NCBI GenBank assembly: GCA_965215115.1
Contig: OZ244050.1
Span: 806,001-870,000 of the forward strand
From: CALDTK01 sp965215115
GTDB lineage: Bacteria > Bacteroidota > Bacteroidia > Chitinophagales > Saprospiraceae
Length of the DNA: 64,000 bases
Direction: 5' to 3'
Of this stretch, positions 1 through 8,076 are shown piece after piece. Both the position numbers and the translations under genes were made by a program. The notes below the pieces were generated by a model. That model was not told the origin of the DNA, did no database searches, and saw only the letters and a list, made by a program, of their open reading frames with translations. Numbering within the stretch: position 1 is the first letter of the stretch; each line of letters starts with the position of its first letter.

Positions 1-1647
1 CAGCGGCACCTCGTCGGAGTAGATGCCCATCACGCGCAGGCCATTCGGCAGTTTGGCCTCCCAGACCTCCGGCGTCGCCGTGGCAATGGTGCCGTTGTAC
101 TCCGGCTCCCGGCTGCGGTCGAAGCTCGACGGCGTACGCTCGTACTCGGCCTGGAGACTTGCGTCAAAACTGTCCTCTGCGCCGGCTTCGATCTTCTCCT
201 CCGGGATCACGGCCAGCGTCGCGCCCGCGAGCGCCAGTTCGACCTGCCCCCGCGGCACGAAACTCGTCGCGACGAAGGGTTTGCCCTCGATGTAGGTCTC
301 GTACACGCGCATCACATCGGCCGGCGTCACCGCGAGGATGCGCGCGATGTCGGTCGCGACGAAGCCCGGGTCACCCGCGAAGGTGTTGTACTGCGAGAGT
401 TGGAAAGCCTTCCCGAGTACACTCGACAGACCATTATAAAATTGCGTCTCCTGCCCGGCCAAAATGCGTTCTAGGTCCGCCTGCGGTATTCCGCTTGCGC
501 CAAAACGTGCCAGCGTCTCCGTCACCACCGCCGCGACGCTGTCGAGGTCCTTGTCGCCGTAGGCGCGCACGCTCAGCGCGAGCTCCCCGGCCAGCTCGCT
601 CGCGTTGAGGTACATGCTCACCTCCGGGGCGAGCTCGGCGCCCTCGACGATGGTTTGGTACAGCGGCGCGGCCTTGCCCTCGCTCAGGTACTGCGCCAGC
701 ACCTGCAGCGCGTAGGCGTCGGGGTGGTACTCCTCCACCGCCGGCCACACCATCGTGAGCTCCGGCAAGGTCGCGAAGTTGTCCTCGTAGTAGAGGGACT
801 CGTTTTGGCGCAAGCCCGCCGCCTGCTTCGGCAAGTCCGCCACCGGCTGCCCCCGCGGGATCTCCGCAAAGTATTTCTCGACCCAGCGCCGCGCCTCGGC
901 CGGGTCGAAATCACCGGCGATGGTCAGGGTCACGTTGTTCGGCACGTACCAGCGGCGGAAGAACTCCTTTACGTCGGCCAGCGTCGCGTTCTGCAGGTCC
1001 TCGAGACTCCCGATCACCTGCCAGTGGTAGGGGTGGTCGGCCGGGTAGAGGTGCGAGCTCACGACCTGCTGCGTGAAGCCGTACGGGCGGTTGTCGTAGC
1101 TCTGGCGCTTCTCGTTCTTAACGACCTCCTTCTCCTTGGCGAGCACGGGCTCGGACACGGTGTTGATGAAGTAGCCGAGCTTGTCGGCCTCCGCCCAGAT
1201 CATCTTCTCGAGCGCATCGCGGGGGACGGTCTGGAAGTAGTTGGTCTGGTCGCGCGACGTAAACCCGTTGGCGCCCTGCCCGCCGATGCGCGCCGACATC
1301 TTGTCGAGCCCGCCCTTGCCGAGGTTCTCGGACTCGAGGAAGAGCAGGTGCTCGAAGAGGTGTGCGAAGCCTGTACGCCCGGGTTTCTCGCGGGCCGACC
1401 CGACGTGCGCCGCGAGGCTCACCGCCACCACCGGGTCCGATTTGTCGACGTGCATCACGACCTCGAGCCCGTTGGCGAGCTCAAATTTCTCGAAAGGCAC
1501 GGCGAAGGTCGGGGTCGGCGAAGCGTCGAGCGTCGGAGACGGAGCGACGGTGACAGGGGCGCGCGGCTCGGCGGTCGTCGCGGCGTCGCGCGTAGGGCCG
1601 CAGGCGAGCAGCAACACCGCAGGCGTGAGGAAGGGTAGTTTTCTCAT
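1..1647 (-). CDS. M16 family zinc metalloprotease, lipoprotein (C-terminus beyond window)
   Basis: Seen: an open frame from ATG at 1647 runs off the left edge without a stop (549 codons visible). The N-terminus is a lipoprotein signal peptide with a lipobox ending LLACG near residue 16. The inverted zinc motif HLFEH lies at residues 96-100 (H96, E99, H100), and a downstream KEVVKNEKRQ segment fits the third zinc-ligand glutamate region. M16 (insulinase/PqqL-like) family members of this size carry two roughly 220-residue halves, the second inactive; the second half begins here and is cut off. Inference: a periplasmic or outer-membrane-anchored peptidase degrading peptides. It is divergent from the amide hydrolase at 1845. 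The 197-bp gap between them holds an iterated-motif copy at 1657-1671 and an imperfect palindrome at about 1688-1714. Confidence 0.93.
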   Translation of the reverse strand, partial: MRKLPFLTPAVLLLACGPTRDAATTAEPRAPVTVAPSPTLDASPTPTFAVPFEKFELANGLEVVMHVDKSDPVVAVSLAAHVGSAREKPGRTGFAHLFEHLLFLESENLGKGGLDKMSARIGGQGANGFTSRDQTNYFQTVPRDALEKMIWAEADKLGYFINTVSEPVLAKEKEVVKNEKRQSYDNRPYGFTQQVVSSHLYPADHPYHWQVIGSLEDLQNATLADVKEFFRRWYVPNNVTLTIAGDFDPAEARRWVEKYFAEIPRGQPVADLPKQAAGLRQNESLYYEDNFATLPELTMVWPAVEEYHPDAYALQVLAQYLSEGKAAPLYQTIVEGAELAPEVSMYLNASELAGELALSVRAYGDKDLDSVAAVVTETLARFGASGIPQADLERILAGQETQFYNGLSSVLGKAFQLSQYNTFAGDPGFVATDIARILAVTPADVMRVYETYIEGKPFVATSFVPRGQVELALAGATLAVIPEEKIEAGAEDSFDASLQAEYERTPSSFDRSREPEYNGTIATATPEVWEAKLPNGLRVMGIYSDEVPL

Positions 1648-1844
1648 GGGCGTTACGCTTTCGCTAAAACCGTCGGAAGGTAAGTGTGGTAGGCGTGGAC
1701 GGGCGCGTCCTACCGTGGCGGTTGAGCAACGTCTGAGCGCTGAAGTATTGCGCTTTCGCGAAGATTTTCGAAATTCCTGTAACTTCGCGTACGTTGAATC
1801 CGTCTTGCGTCCCCCTCGCTTGCCGTTTCGAAAAACCTTTTTGT

Positions 1845-2993
1845 ATGATAACTCAGTTCCTGTCGCGCACCCTTTGCTTTCTCCTGTTATCAAGTCTATT
1901 CGCAGCCTCGGCGGCCGCCTGTACCATCGTGAGTGCGGTAGCCGAGGACGGACAGGTTTGGAACATGAACAATGAGGACGGCCCGGCCGATGTCGCGAAT
2001 TTTGTCAATGTGTTCCCCCGGACGGATTCGACCCGCTACGGTTATTATACGCTCTCTTACTTGACCCCCAAAGATGGCGAAGGCGGTGCGACGCAGGGTG
2101 GGATGAACGAAGCTGGACTCACCTACGACTTCAATGCGATTCCGTACGTCGAAGACTTCGACCCCGCCGCCCGCCAGGCCTACCCAGCCGGTAACGACGC
2201 TATTCTAGCTCACATCCTCGGCAACCTCAGTACCGTCGATGAAGTCATTGCATTCTTCGAAACGTATTGGTTTGTCGGCGGCTTCCGGAGTGCCCAGATG
2301 CACGTCGCCGATCGCGGTGGCGAGTTCGCGCTGATCAGTGCCTCCGGGGTCGTGGTAAGCGATCCCGGCGCGCCGCTCGTATCGACGAATTTCGATATCT
2401 GCGGCAAGGGGGACGGTAGCGGTTGCTGGCGATTCCCCATTGCTACTCAGCATCTGGCCGAAAGGGAGGTCGGGCTCGCGACCATGTTGTTGATTGCCAT
2501 GGATACGCGTCAGAAGGAGCACCTCACCGTGTATTCGAATGTCCAAAACCTTTCGACGGGCGACATCTGGTTTATGTCTTACCACGATGCCGACGAGATC
2601 GTATCGGTCAATATTGCGGACCTCATCGCTCGCGGGAGGGTCAGCTATGCGCTCAACGACCTGGACGCCCTCCGGGACGGCCGCTCTGAACCCAGCGATG
2701 AGCTCGCCGAAGCCATCATCGACCGAGCTTTGACCCCCTCCGCGGTAGCGGGTACGTACGAGAATAACTGGACGGGGGACATGGTCGTCACCCCGGTCGC
2801 CGAGGGCGTAGCCGTCACCTTCGCGAATGGCTTAGAGGCGGATTTCGAGGCCCGGCCCAACGGCGCTTACGTCATGGCGGCGGAAGGGATGGCGGTCGCC
2901 TTCCAGACCGATGCCGAGACCGGCGGGGTGGCGCTGCAGCTGTTCTTCGACGGGCGATGGGGAGCTACGGGGCGCCGCACGGTAAGTGAGTAG
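1845..2993 (+). CDS. Linear amide C-N hydrolase (choloylglycine hydrolase/Ntn family), secreted
   Basis: Seen: 382 residues from ATG 1845. This start was chosen because it gives a clean signal peptide (MITQFLSRTLCF..., cleavage after SAAA); an in-frame ATG at 1794 would add an unlikely charged extension. Immediately after the predicted cleavage site comes CTIVSA, placing a cysteine at the new N-terminus, as required of Ntn hydrolases. NNED and the GGMNEAGLTYDFNAIP segment resemble the penicillin V acylase/bile-salt hydrolase fold. The C-terminal part (about 300-382) has a beta-rich domain of the type found in DUF3471-like tails. Inference: periplasmic or secreted amidase with unknown substrate. 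It is monocistronic; a strong hairpin lies downstream. Confidence 0.8.
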   Translation: MITQFLSRTLCFLLLSSLFAASAAACTIVSAVAEDGQVWNMNNEDGPADVANFVNVFPRTDSTRYGYYTLSYLTPKDGEGGATQGGMNEAGLTYDFNAIPYVEDFDPAARQAYPAGNDAILAHILGNLSTVDEVIAFFETYWFVGGFRSAQMHVADRGGEFALISASGVVVSDPGAPLVSTNFDICGKGDGSGCWRFPIATQHLAEREVGLATMLLIAMDTRQKEHLTVYSNVQNLSTGDIWFMSYHDADEIVSVNIADLIARGRVSYALNDLDALRDGRSEPSDELAEAIIDRALTPSAVAGTYENNWTGDMVVTPVAEGVAVTFANGLEADFEARPNGAYVMAAEGMAVAFQTDAETGGVALQLFFDGRWGATGRRTVSE

Positions 2994-3186
2994 TACGCCG
3001 TAAGAATTGCGGTAGGTCTGCGCGATGGCCATGAGGTGTAGTGTAGGGCGGGGCGTGAGGTACGAGCGGCCGCGACCTTGGACGGGCGACCCCCGCCACG
3101 CCACGTGGTTTGTCGCCCTTTAGGGTGCCCCCACCCGCGAAGCGGACTAGACCTTGACCGCAGACAAATTCATGCGAACAGCACCT

Positions 3187-3229
3187 CCGCCCCCGAGCTA
3201 TACCTGCTCGCCTTCGGCTCGGGGGGCGG
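3187..3229. terminator. GC-rich hairpin between convergent genes
   Basis: CCGCCCCCGAGC at 3187-3198 pairs with GCTCGGGGGGCGG at 3217-3229 across an 18-nt loop. It lies between the ends of two convergent genes (stops at 2993 on + and 3266 on -). No clear U-tract is seen, so a bidirectional terminator is an inference. The rest of 2994-3265 holds nothing else I can support. Confidence 0.45.
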
Positions 3230-3265
3230 CATGAATGCCACCAAACCACGTGACGCGCGCGCCGC

Positions 3266-3955
3266 TCAACCATTCCGCTCAGCAATCAGCGCCATTACGT
3301 CCGCCACTACCCGTTCCCAACCCACCTCGTGCTCTGGCGCCCCGGCCTCGAAGAGCCGCAGCGAACTGCCGCCGGGCCGGGCGTCCACCAGACCGACGTA
3401 GAGGCGCTCGAGCTGCTCGTCGCGGCCGTCGGGATCGCGGCGACCCGTAAAGAGCGACAGTCGCTGGTGGGCATTGCGGAAGGTGCTCTCGCGGCGCCCG
3501 GAGCCGTCGGCGCCGGCCTCGGCGTCGAGGACGAAGAAGCCGACGAGGACAGCGTAGGGGAAGCGCCGGTGAAGCGTCACGCTCTCGAAGAGCAGGTCGC
3601 CGCGCCGGTTCGTGAGGTTCTTCTGGAAAGTGCCGCTCTTGGCGTCGCGCCAATTGATTGTCTTGATGGAGCCACCGAGGATCAGACCGTGCTCCGCGGA
3701 TGCGCACGTGACGTCTACCTTTTTGTCGCCGATCCCGCCGGCCATCCGGCGCTCCTGCCCGAGGGTGGTGCCGGCTGCCGTCTGGGAGGGACGCATATCG
3801 GGCAGTCCGGCATCCGCGAAGATTGCGGCAATAGCCCCCGCCAAAGCGTGCGACATCGCCTCCGAGTAAGCCTTCTTCCCGCTGCGCGCGCTCTCGGAGG
3901 GTTTTGGCGGAAGCACATCCAGCGCCAGCGTAATCCGTTCGGTAGGCGTCGGCAT
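3266..3955 (-). CDS. Probable type II restriction endonuclease (PD-(D/E)XK-like)
   Basis: Seen: 229 residues. The start ATG (3955-3953) overlaps the TGA of the upstream methyltransferase as TGATG, so translation is coupled: nuclease after methylase. A possible nuclease core is KKVDVT (about residue 78) followed by LGGSIKTINW (about 95), an Asp then a Ser-Ile-Lys spacing compatible with PD-(D/E)XK. KNLTNRRGDLLFE and LHRRFPYAVLVGFF follow. I recall similar stretches in nucleases paired with TaqI-type methylases, but cannot name a prototype. Inference: DNA cleavage at the site methylated by the partner. Methylase first, with coupled nuclease, suits safe establishment in a new host. Recognition sequence unknown. 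Confidence 0.72.
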   Translation of the reverse strand: MPTPTERITLALDVLPPKPSESARSGKKAYSEAMSHALAGAIAAIFADAGLPDMRPSQTAAGTTLGQERRMAGGIGDKKVDVTCASAEHGLILGGSIKTINWRDAKSGTFQKNLTNRRGDLLFESVTLHRRFPYAVLVGFFVLDAEAGADGSGRRESTFRNAHQRLSLFTGRRDPDGRDEQLERLYVGLVDARPGGSSLRLFEAGAPEHEVGWERVVADVMALIAERNG

Positions 3956-5394
3956 CAGGCGGTGGTGGCGGTGGTGGCGGTCGCGGTGGCGTGGTCGAAG
4001 AGGGTCGGCGCGGGGGCGGGGACGAGGGCGCTATCCACGGGCATTCGCTTGAGCACCGTGCTCTGGATGCGGAAGTAGCCATTGGCCGCGCGCTGGGCGT
4101 GGGCCCGCAGCCAAGCCGCGGCGGCCGGGCGGGACACCACCTCGTACAGTTCGTCCAGGCTCACGTGGGCGGCGGGCACGAGGTAGTAGACGCTGTGTCG
4201 CGGCAGCACCCCCCCCCGGCGATCGAGGTAGAACCGGGGTTCCTTCGTAATGTCTTTGCAGAGGAGCTTGGGCCGGAGGAGGTCGCGCATGGCCGGGCGC
4301 TCGTGGTAGGCGAACCAGGGTTTCCGGGCCGCACAGCTCCGAGCCTCGAGCTGCTCACGCGCGGGCCGAAGGTAGTCGAGCAGCGGCCGTAAGGTCTGGC
4401 GGTCCAGCAGCTCACCGTCCGCACCGTACGGCACGAGCAAGGCCTGGGTCGGGTGGGGCGCCGTGCCGCCGTCGAGTTGCTTACCGGAGATCGTGGGGTA
4501 GGCAAAGCGCTGAAGGTCGTCGGGGACCGCGTCGAGGTCCACGAGGAACGCCTCGTCACGTCCGCTCGCCGGACCGCAGCCGATTCGCCGACAGAGGTCA
4601 CCGAGGGCAGCCCCGCCGGGGTCTACAATGGTGGCCTCGGTGGCGGCTTCGGTCGCGACGGTGGCGCCGCCGCGCAGGCTCGGCCAGCGCTCGGGTTGCC
4701 TCGGGAGGCGCACCGTGATCCGCCGACCGTCCCTCAGTGCCACCTCGGTAAGCTGAGGCGCCGCGGACGCACACACCTGCGTCACGAGCGGGTAGGTGAC
4801 GAAGCCCGGGAACGCGTCCTCCGGCACGAAGTCCAGCCACTCGATGGCGTGCGCGGCCAGCAGCCAACGGAGCCGCTGCGCGCTCGCGACGTAGAGCCAC
4901 TTCTCGGGGGTCACGAGCGAGAGGCGCCCCCCGGGTTTGAGCAGGCCGAGGCTCCGCTCGATGAATAGCATGTAGAGGTCGAAGCGCCCCGTGGCGGTGC
5001 GGTAGGTTTTGCGGAAGCGCGACCGATCAGCCTCGGCGATATGCGCGAGCGAGACGTAGGGCGGGTTGCCGATCACGAAGTCGGCCGGCGGCAGGTCTTC
5101 GGCATCGAGGTAGTCCACCTCTAGGATCGTGACGGTCGGCTCGGCGGCGAAGCGGGCGCAGGCTGCGGCGGCGCGGGCGGGATCGAGTTCGACGCCGAGC
5201 AGCGCGGGCGGCGTGCGGCGGCGCTCATGGCAAAACCGCAGGACCGCGGCGATGAAGTCGCCCGCGCCGCAACCGGGGTCTACGACGACATCGGCGGGGG
5301 CGGGCAGGCGGTGGGCGAACAGCCGCGCGACCATCCGGTCGCAGAGCCACGGCGGCGTGGGCACGAATCCGTCACCTGTTTGCGCAGTGGCCAT
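3955..5394 (-). CDS. N6-adenine DNA methyltransferase, TaqI/Eco57I-like (type II R-M)
   Basis: Seen: 479 residues. The SAM-binding motif I is VVDPGCGAGDF (about residue 38) and catalytic motif IV is NPPY (VIGNPPYVSLA, about 110), which together indicate a gamma-class amino-methyltransferase transferring a methyl group to adenine N6. Residues about 190-460 form a C-terminal target-recognition region (GKQLDGGT, YHERPAMRDLLRPKLLCKDI) similar to TaqI-type enzymes. The extreme C-terminus is low-complexity Ala/Thr, encoded by a GGTGGCG-like tandem repeat at about 3958-3990. It starts 29 bp after the SDR gene on the same strand and is coupled to the nuclease. Role: host protection in a restriction-modification pair. 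Confidence 0.9.
   Translation of the reverse strand: MATAQTGDGFVPTPPWLCDRMVARLFAHRLPAPADVVVDPGCGAGDFIAAVLRFCHERRRTPPALLGVELDPARAAAACARFAAEPTVTILEVDYLDAEDLPPADFVIGNPPYVSLAHIAEADRSRFRKTYRTATGRFDLYMLFIERSLGLLKPGGRLSLVTPEKWLYVASAQRLRWLLAAHAIEWLDFVPEDAFPGFVTYPLVTQVCASAAPQLTEVALRDGRRITVRLPRQPERWPSLRGGATVATEAATEATIVDPGGAALGDLCRRIGCGPASGRDEAFLVDLDAVPDDLQRFAYPTISGKQLDGGTAPHPTQALLVPYGADGELLDRQTLRPLLDYLRPAREQLEARSCAARKPWFAYHERPAMRDLLRPKLLCKDITKEPRFYLDRRGGVLPRHSVYYLVPAAHVSLDELYEVVSRPAAAAWLRAHAQRAANGYFRIQSTVLKRMPVDSALVPAPAPTLFDHATATATTATTA
3958..3990. repeat. Short tandem repeat (GGTGGCG-like) at the methylase 3' end
   Basis: The plus strand reads as alternating ggtggt/ggcggt units over about 33 bp. It encodes the last Ala/Thr-rich residues of the methyltransferase and lies just upstream of the coupled nuclease start at 3955. 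A length change here would alter the methylase C-terminus and the TGATG overlap. Confidence 0.6.
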
Positions 5395-5423
5395 AGGCCG
5401 GTAAGGTAGGGCGGGGCGAAGAC

Positions 5424-6188
5424 CTACATCGCCTGCGCCGTCATCCCCCCGTCCACATTAATGTTCTGCCCCGTGATATAGCTCGCTGCGGGCATGGCTA
5501 AAAAGGCGATCACGCTCGCCATCTCGTCGGCCTGCGCCACGCGACCCATCGGCGTGCGGCGCAGGACATTGCCCATCTTCGCCTCGTCACTCAGCAAGCC
5601 TTCCGTGAGGGGCGTCGCCGTAAACCACGGCGAGACGGTATTGACGCGTATCCCGTGCGGCGCCCACTCCACGGCGAGATTTCGCGAGAGCTGGATCATC
5701 GCGGCCTTCGTCATGCCGTAGGGCGAGCCCGTGCCAACGTCCATGCTACCCGCCACGGAGGCGACGTTGACGATGGAGGCGTGATCGGAGACCTTCAACA
5801 CATCAAGCATCGCGACCGAGGTCCGGAAGGCGCTGTGGAGATTCGTGTCCATCACCTGGGCGTACTCTTTTGGCGTGTAGTCGGCGGTGGCCTTGCGGAT
5901 ATTCATGCCGGCGTTGTTGACCAGCACGTCGAGCTGGCCCCACCGCTGCTGCACGTAACGCTGCAAACGAGTCGCGTCCTCCGCGCTGCTCGCATCCGCG
6001 ATGAAGCCTTTCACCCTTTCGGGAAAACGCTCCGCGAGTTCGCTCTCCAACGCCTCGATGCCACCGGCGCCCCGCGCCGTGAAGATCACCTCCGCGCCGA
6101 GGTCGAGGAGCTGGCGCACGGTTGCCGCCCCGATGCCCTTGCTACCGCCGGTGACGAGGGCTTTGTAGTTGGCGAGGGAGAATTTCAT
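5424..6188 (-). CDS. SDR family oxidoreductase (tropinone-reductase-like)
   Basis: Seen: 254 residues from ATG 6188. The longer frame from 6266 would add only a repeat-encoded HPAPRTPHPAPRTPP segment and is rejected. The Rossmann cofactor motif is TGGSKGIG (about residue 13), followed by NNAG (about 90), catalytic Ser in VNVASVAGS and YGMTK (Tyr/Lys pair, about 155). The classical C-terminus is YITGQNINVDGGMTAQAM. Established for the family: NAD(P)-dependent reduction or oxidation of a carbonyl/alcohol; substrate unknown. It lies 29 bp upstream of the methylase on the same strand, so they may share a transcript. Confidence 0.92.
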   Translation of the reverse strand: MKFSLANYKALVTGGSKGIGAATVRQLLDLGAEVIFTARGAGGIEALESELAERFPERVKGFIADASSAEDATRLQRYVQQRWGQLDVLVNNAGMNIRKATADYTPKEYAQVMDTNLHSAFRTSVAMLDVLKVSDHASIVNVASVAGSMDVGTGSPYGMTKAAMIQLSRNLAVEWAPHGIRVNTVSPWFTATPLTEGLLSDEAKMGNVLRRTPMGRVAQADEMASVIAFLAMPAASYITGQNINVDGGMTAQAM

Positions 6189-6190
6189 TG

Positions 6191-6234
6191 GCGGGGTGCG
6201 GGGTGCGGGGTGCGGGGTGCGGGGTGCGGGGTGC
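6191..6234. repeat. GGGGTGC tandem repeat, about 6 copies of a 7-bp unit
   Basis: A perfect 7-bp tandem array sits immediately upstream of the SDR start codon (6188). The same C/G-rich repeat family recurs inside coding linkers at 10295-10362, 17644-17706 (weaker) and 61812-61879. Confidence 0.85.
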
Positions 6235-6284
6235 TGTACAGTAAGGCACGTCTGCATGGCCACCAAGAGGCGGTAGCCACAAAC

Positions 6285-6365
6285 AAATGCCGCTGCGCGG
6301 CAGCTCCTTAGATTCCCCTACCGGGGGCTAGGGGGAAAAAACGCCCCCCACAGCGCCCCTGTACG
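6285..6365. repeat. Intergenic element with hairpin, related to 12925-13020
   Basis: This segment contains a GC palindrome at gccgctgcgcggcagc, a CCCCCTACCGGGGGC-type hairpin and the string acgccccccacagcgccc. The region 12925-13020 has close counterparts in a different order: acgcccccacagcaccc, a gcgctgcgcagc palindrome and cccccaccgggag. A small dispersed intergenic element is inferred. The rest of 6366-6458 shows nothing supportable. Confidence 0.35.
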
Positions 6366-6458
6366 GCACTTTATCATACGAGATTGCCACCCCCACGCCA
6401 GCTGCGCGTCTCGGGGCAGGCTGTAGGCTACGCCGGCTCGCAATGACGGGTCCTTCGC

Positions 6459-6872
6459 CTAAAACGGCAAATCATCATTCGTCGCCCCACCCGAGAACGT
6501 CGGCTCCTGCGCAGGCGTGCTGTTGCTGTTCGGAGAGGACGAGCCGCTGGTGCTGTTACCGCCCTGGTTGCTCTGGTAGTTGCTACCGCTATCGTTGCCG
6601 CCCCCGCTTCCGCCCTGAATGCGCCAGGCGTGCAGATTCGTGAAGAACTTATCGTTCCACTGCCGGCCGCGGATGTCGAACGAGACCGTCACGTCGTCGC
6701 CTTCGCTGTAGCCGTCGATCAGGCCGCAGCGGTCTTGCGTGAGCTCGAGCTTTATGAAGTTGGGGTACTGCCCGTCTTGCTGCTCGATGACGAACTCGCG
6801 TTTCTTGAAGGTCTCTTTGACCTGTTCGGTGTCGAAAATGCGGAAAAGCTTGCCGGTGAGATCGTAGCTCAT
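6459..6872 (-). CDS. DUF3127 protein with SSB-like acidic tail
   Basis: Seen: 137 residues from ATG 6872; an open frame continues upstream but lacks any family resemblance. The N-terminal 85 residues (MSYDLTGKLFRIFDTEQV..., FDIRGRQWNDKFFTNLHAWRI) match the Bacteroidota DUF3127 family, which looks like an OB-fold. The C-terminal 50 residues are a Gly/Ser/Asn/Gln-rich linker ending DDLPF. That layout copies bacterial single-stranded DNA-binding proteins, whose acidic DDIPF tip recruits repair and replication enzymes. Function is not established. Inference: an SSB-like nucleic-acid-binding protein. A good promoter candidate lies 40 nt upstream, and the gene is divergent from the DinB gene. Confidence 0.85.
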   Translation of the reverse strand: MSYDLTGKLFRIFDTEQVKETFKKREFVIEQQDGQYPNFIKLELTQDRCGLIDGYSEGDDVTVSFDIRGRQWNDKFFTNLHAWRIQGGSGGGNDSGSNYQSNQGGNSTSGSSSPNSNSTPAQEPTFSGGATNDDLPF

Positions 6873-6911
6873 AGTGGATAGGGTTTGTGGGAATCCCGGT
6901 AGTGGGGAACG

Positions 6912-6943
6912 CAAAGTAAGGCACGCGACGCGGAGCGGAACAA
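6912..6943 (-). promoter_or_regulatory. Candidate Bacteroidota-type promoter for the DUF3127 gene
   Basis: On the minus strand, TTG (6943-6941), 21 nt, then TTACTTTG (6919-6912). This is one mismatch from the TAnnTTTG -7 box and has the usual 17-23 nt spacing from the -33 TTG. It sits 40 nt before the ATG. Confidence 0.5.
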
Positions 6944-7008
6944 ACGTCGGAGCGCTCTCGCAATCCACATTCCGTCCACATCTTGCACCCGTACTAAACC
7001 CTACGGAC

Positions 7009-7545
7009 ATGAGTGGTTCACCGGACACGACGACCGTTATCGCGCAGGCGCGCCACAACCTGGCCATCATCGGGGCCACGCGGCGCCTGATGGTCGACTT
7101 ACTGAAGGAGCACAGCCTCGAGCAAATCAACCGTATCCCGCCGGGCTTCTCGAACAACCTGATCTGGAACGCGGCCCACGTGGCGGTCGGGCTCCACTCG
7201 GTGGTCTTCCGGCGCAACAACGCCTCCGACCAGGAGATGGCCGTGATGGCGTACTACCCGCCCTCCGACGCACAGATAGCCGGTTATAGCAAGGGTACGC
7301 GCCCCACCGAAGACGTCGACCAGGCATTCGTGGACATGGTTTGCCAACAGCTCCTCGAGACGACTTGGTTCGACACCCTGCGCCCCGAGTTCCTCCTACC
7401 GGACCGGTACAGCAGCTGGACCACCATGTGGGGTGTCGAACTCCACGACGCCGGGCAGGGGCTCACCTACATCAACATGCACGAGGGGATGCACTTCGGG
7501 GTGTGCCTGGGGTTGCGCAAAGCGCTGTCGGTAGCGAGGGCCTGA
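7009..7545 (+). CDS. DinB-family (DfsB/YfiT-like) protein
   Basis: Seen: 178 residues from ATG 7009. It is helical, with metal-ligand candidates in NAAHVAVG (about residue 50) and HEGMHFGVC (about 158-162). These match the three-histidine divalent-metal site of the DinB/YfiT four-helix-bundle family. Members include thiol-dependent transferases and DNA-damage-induced proteins of unknown activity; nothing here selects a substrate. It is divergent from the DUF3127 gene and convergent with the ArsC-like gene ending at 7603. Confidence 0.85.
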   Translation: MSGSPDTTTVIAQARHNLAIIGATRRLMVDLLKEHSLEQINRIPPGFSNNLIWNAAHVAVGLHSVVFRRNNASDQEMAVMAYYPPSDAQIAGYSKGTRPTEDVDQAFVDMVCQQLLETTWFDTLRPEFLLPDRYSSWTTMWGVELHDAGQGLTYINMHEGMHFGVCLGLRKALSVARA

Positions 7546-7602
7546 GGTGATCTCAGACCAAGGATGGTGCCGTCCTGCACTGGGGCCGAACGTCGGCCTA
7601 AT

Positions 7603-7986
7603 TCACGCCACGACCTCCGCCGTTGCCTGGGTCAGCTTGTAGATGTCCGTCGGCCGCTCGCAGAAGATGGCCCTGTCGCCACGCATGGCGATCGGGGCCC
7701 TGAGCAGGAACGGATTCTTGCGGATGATCTCCAGCCAGCCGTTCATGTTAAAGTCGCGGCCCTTGATGTGCTCGCGGTAGTAGGGGTGGCTCTTGTCGAG
7801 CAGGTCCTTGGGGTGCGTGTCGAGTGCCTTCAGGATCTGGCGCCAGCTCGTCGAGGTGCTCGGGAGCTTGGCGAAGTCGTAGGTCTTGATCGAACTCGCC
7901 AGGGACTGGGCGTGCGCGATGCAGCTCCGCGCGGAGGAGCTGTCGGCACTGTAGTAGATTTGTATTTCGCGATCGTGCGTTTTCAT
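7603..7986 (-). CDS. ArsC/Spx-fold protein without the catalytic cysteine (copy 1)
   Basis: Seen: 127 residues. The beginning, IQIYYSADSSSARSCIAHA, aligns with the first strand and active-site loop of ArsC proteins, where a Cys normally precedes (S/T)xR; here that position is Ser. RAPIAMRGDRAIFCERP matches the family's conserved 'RPI...G...R' segment near the C-terminus. Family knowledge: ArsC-fold proteins are arsenate reductases or, as in Spx/YffB, redox or regulatory proteins. With the Cys missing, arsenate reduction is unlikely. It lies 90 nt downstream of a paralogue (8077-8535) on the same strand, so an operon is likely. Confidence 0.75.
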   Translation of the reverse strand: MKTHDREIQIYYSADSSSARSCIAHAQSLASSIKTYDFAKLPSTSTSWRQILKALDTHPKDLLDKSHPYYREHIKGRDFNMNGWLEIIRKNPFLLRAPIAMRGDRAIFCERPTDIYKLTQATAEVVA

Positions 7987-8076
7987 AAGCAGTAAGTTTG
8001 GCGCCTAAGGTATGCCTACAATTTTGTATGCACAACAGCCGGTATCGACAAATCTTACGGCAGGTTTCGCTCGCGC

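Noticed and set aside
6006..6025. Additional iterated-motif copy (ctttcgggaaaacgctcc)
   Set aside because: Spacing and central bases deviate too much; left out of the count, as was the split form at 62406-62426.
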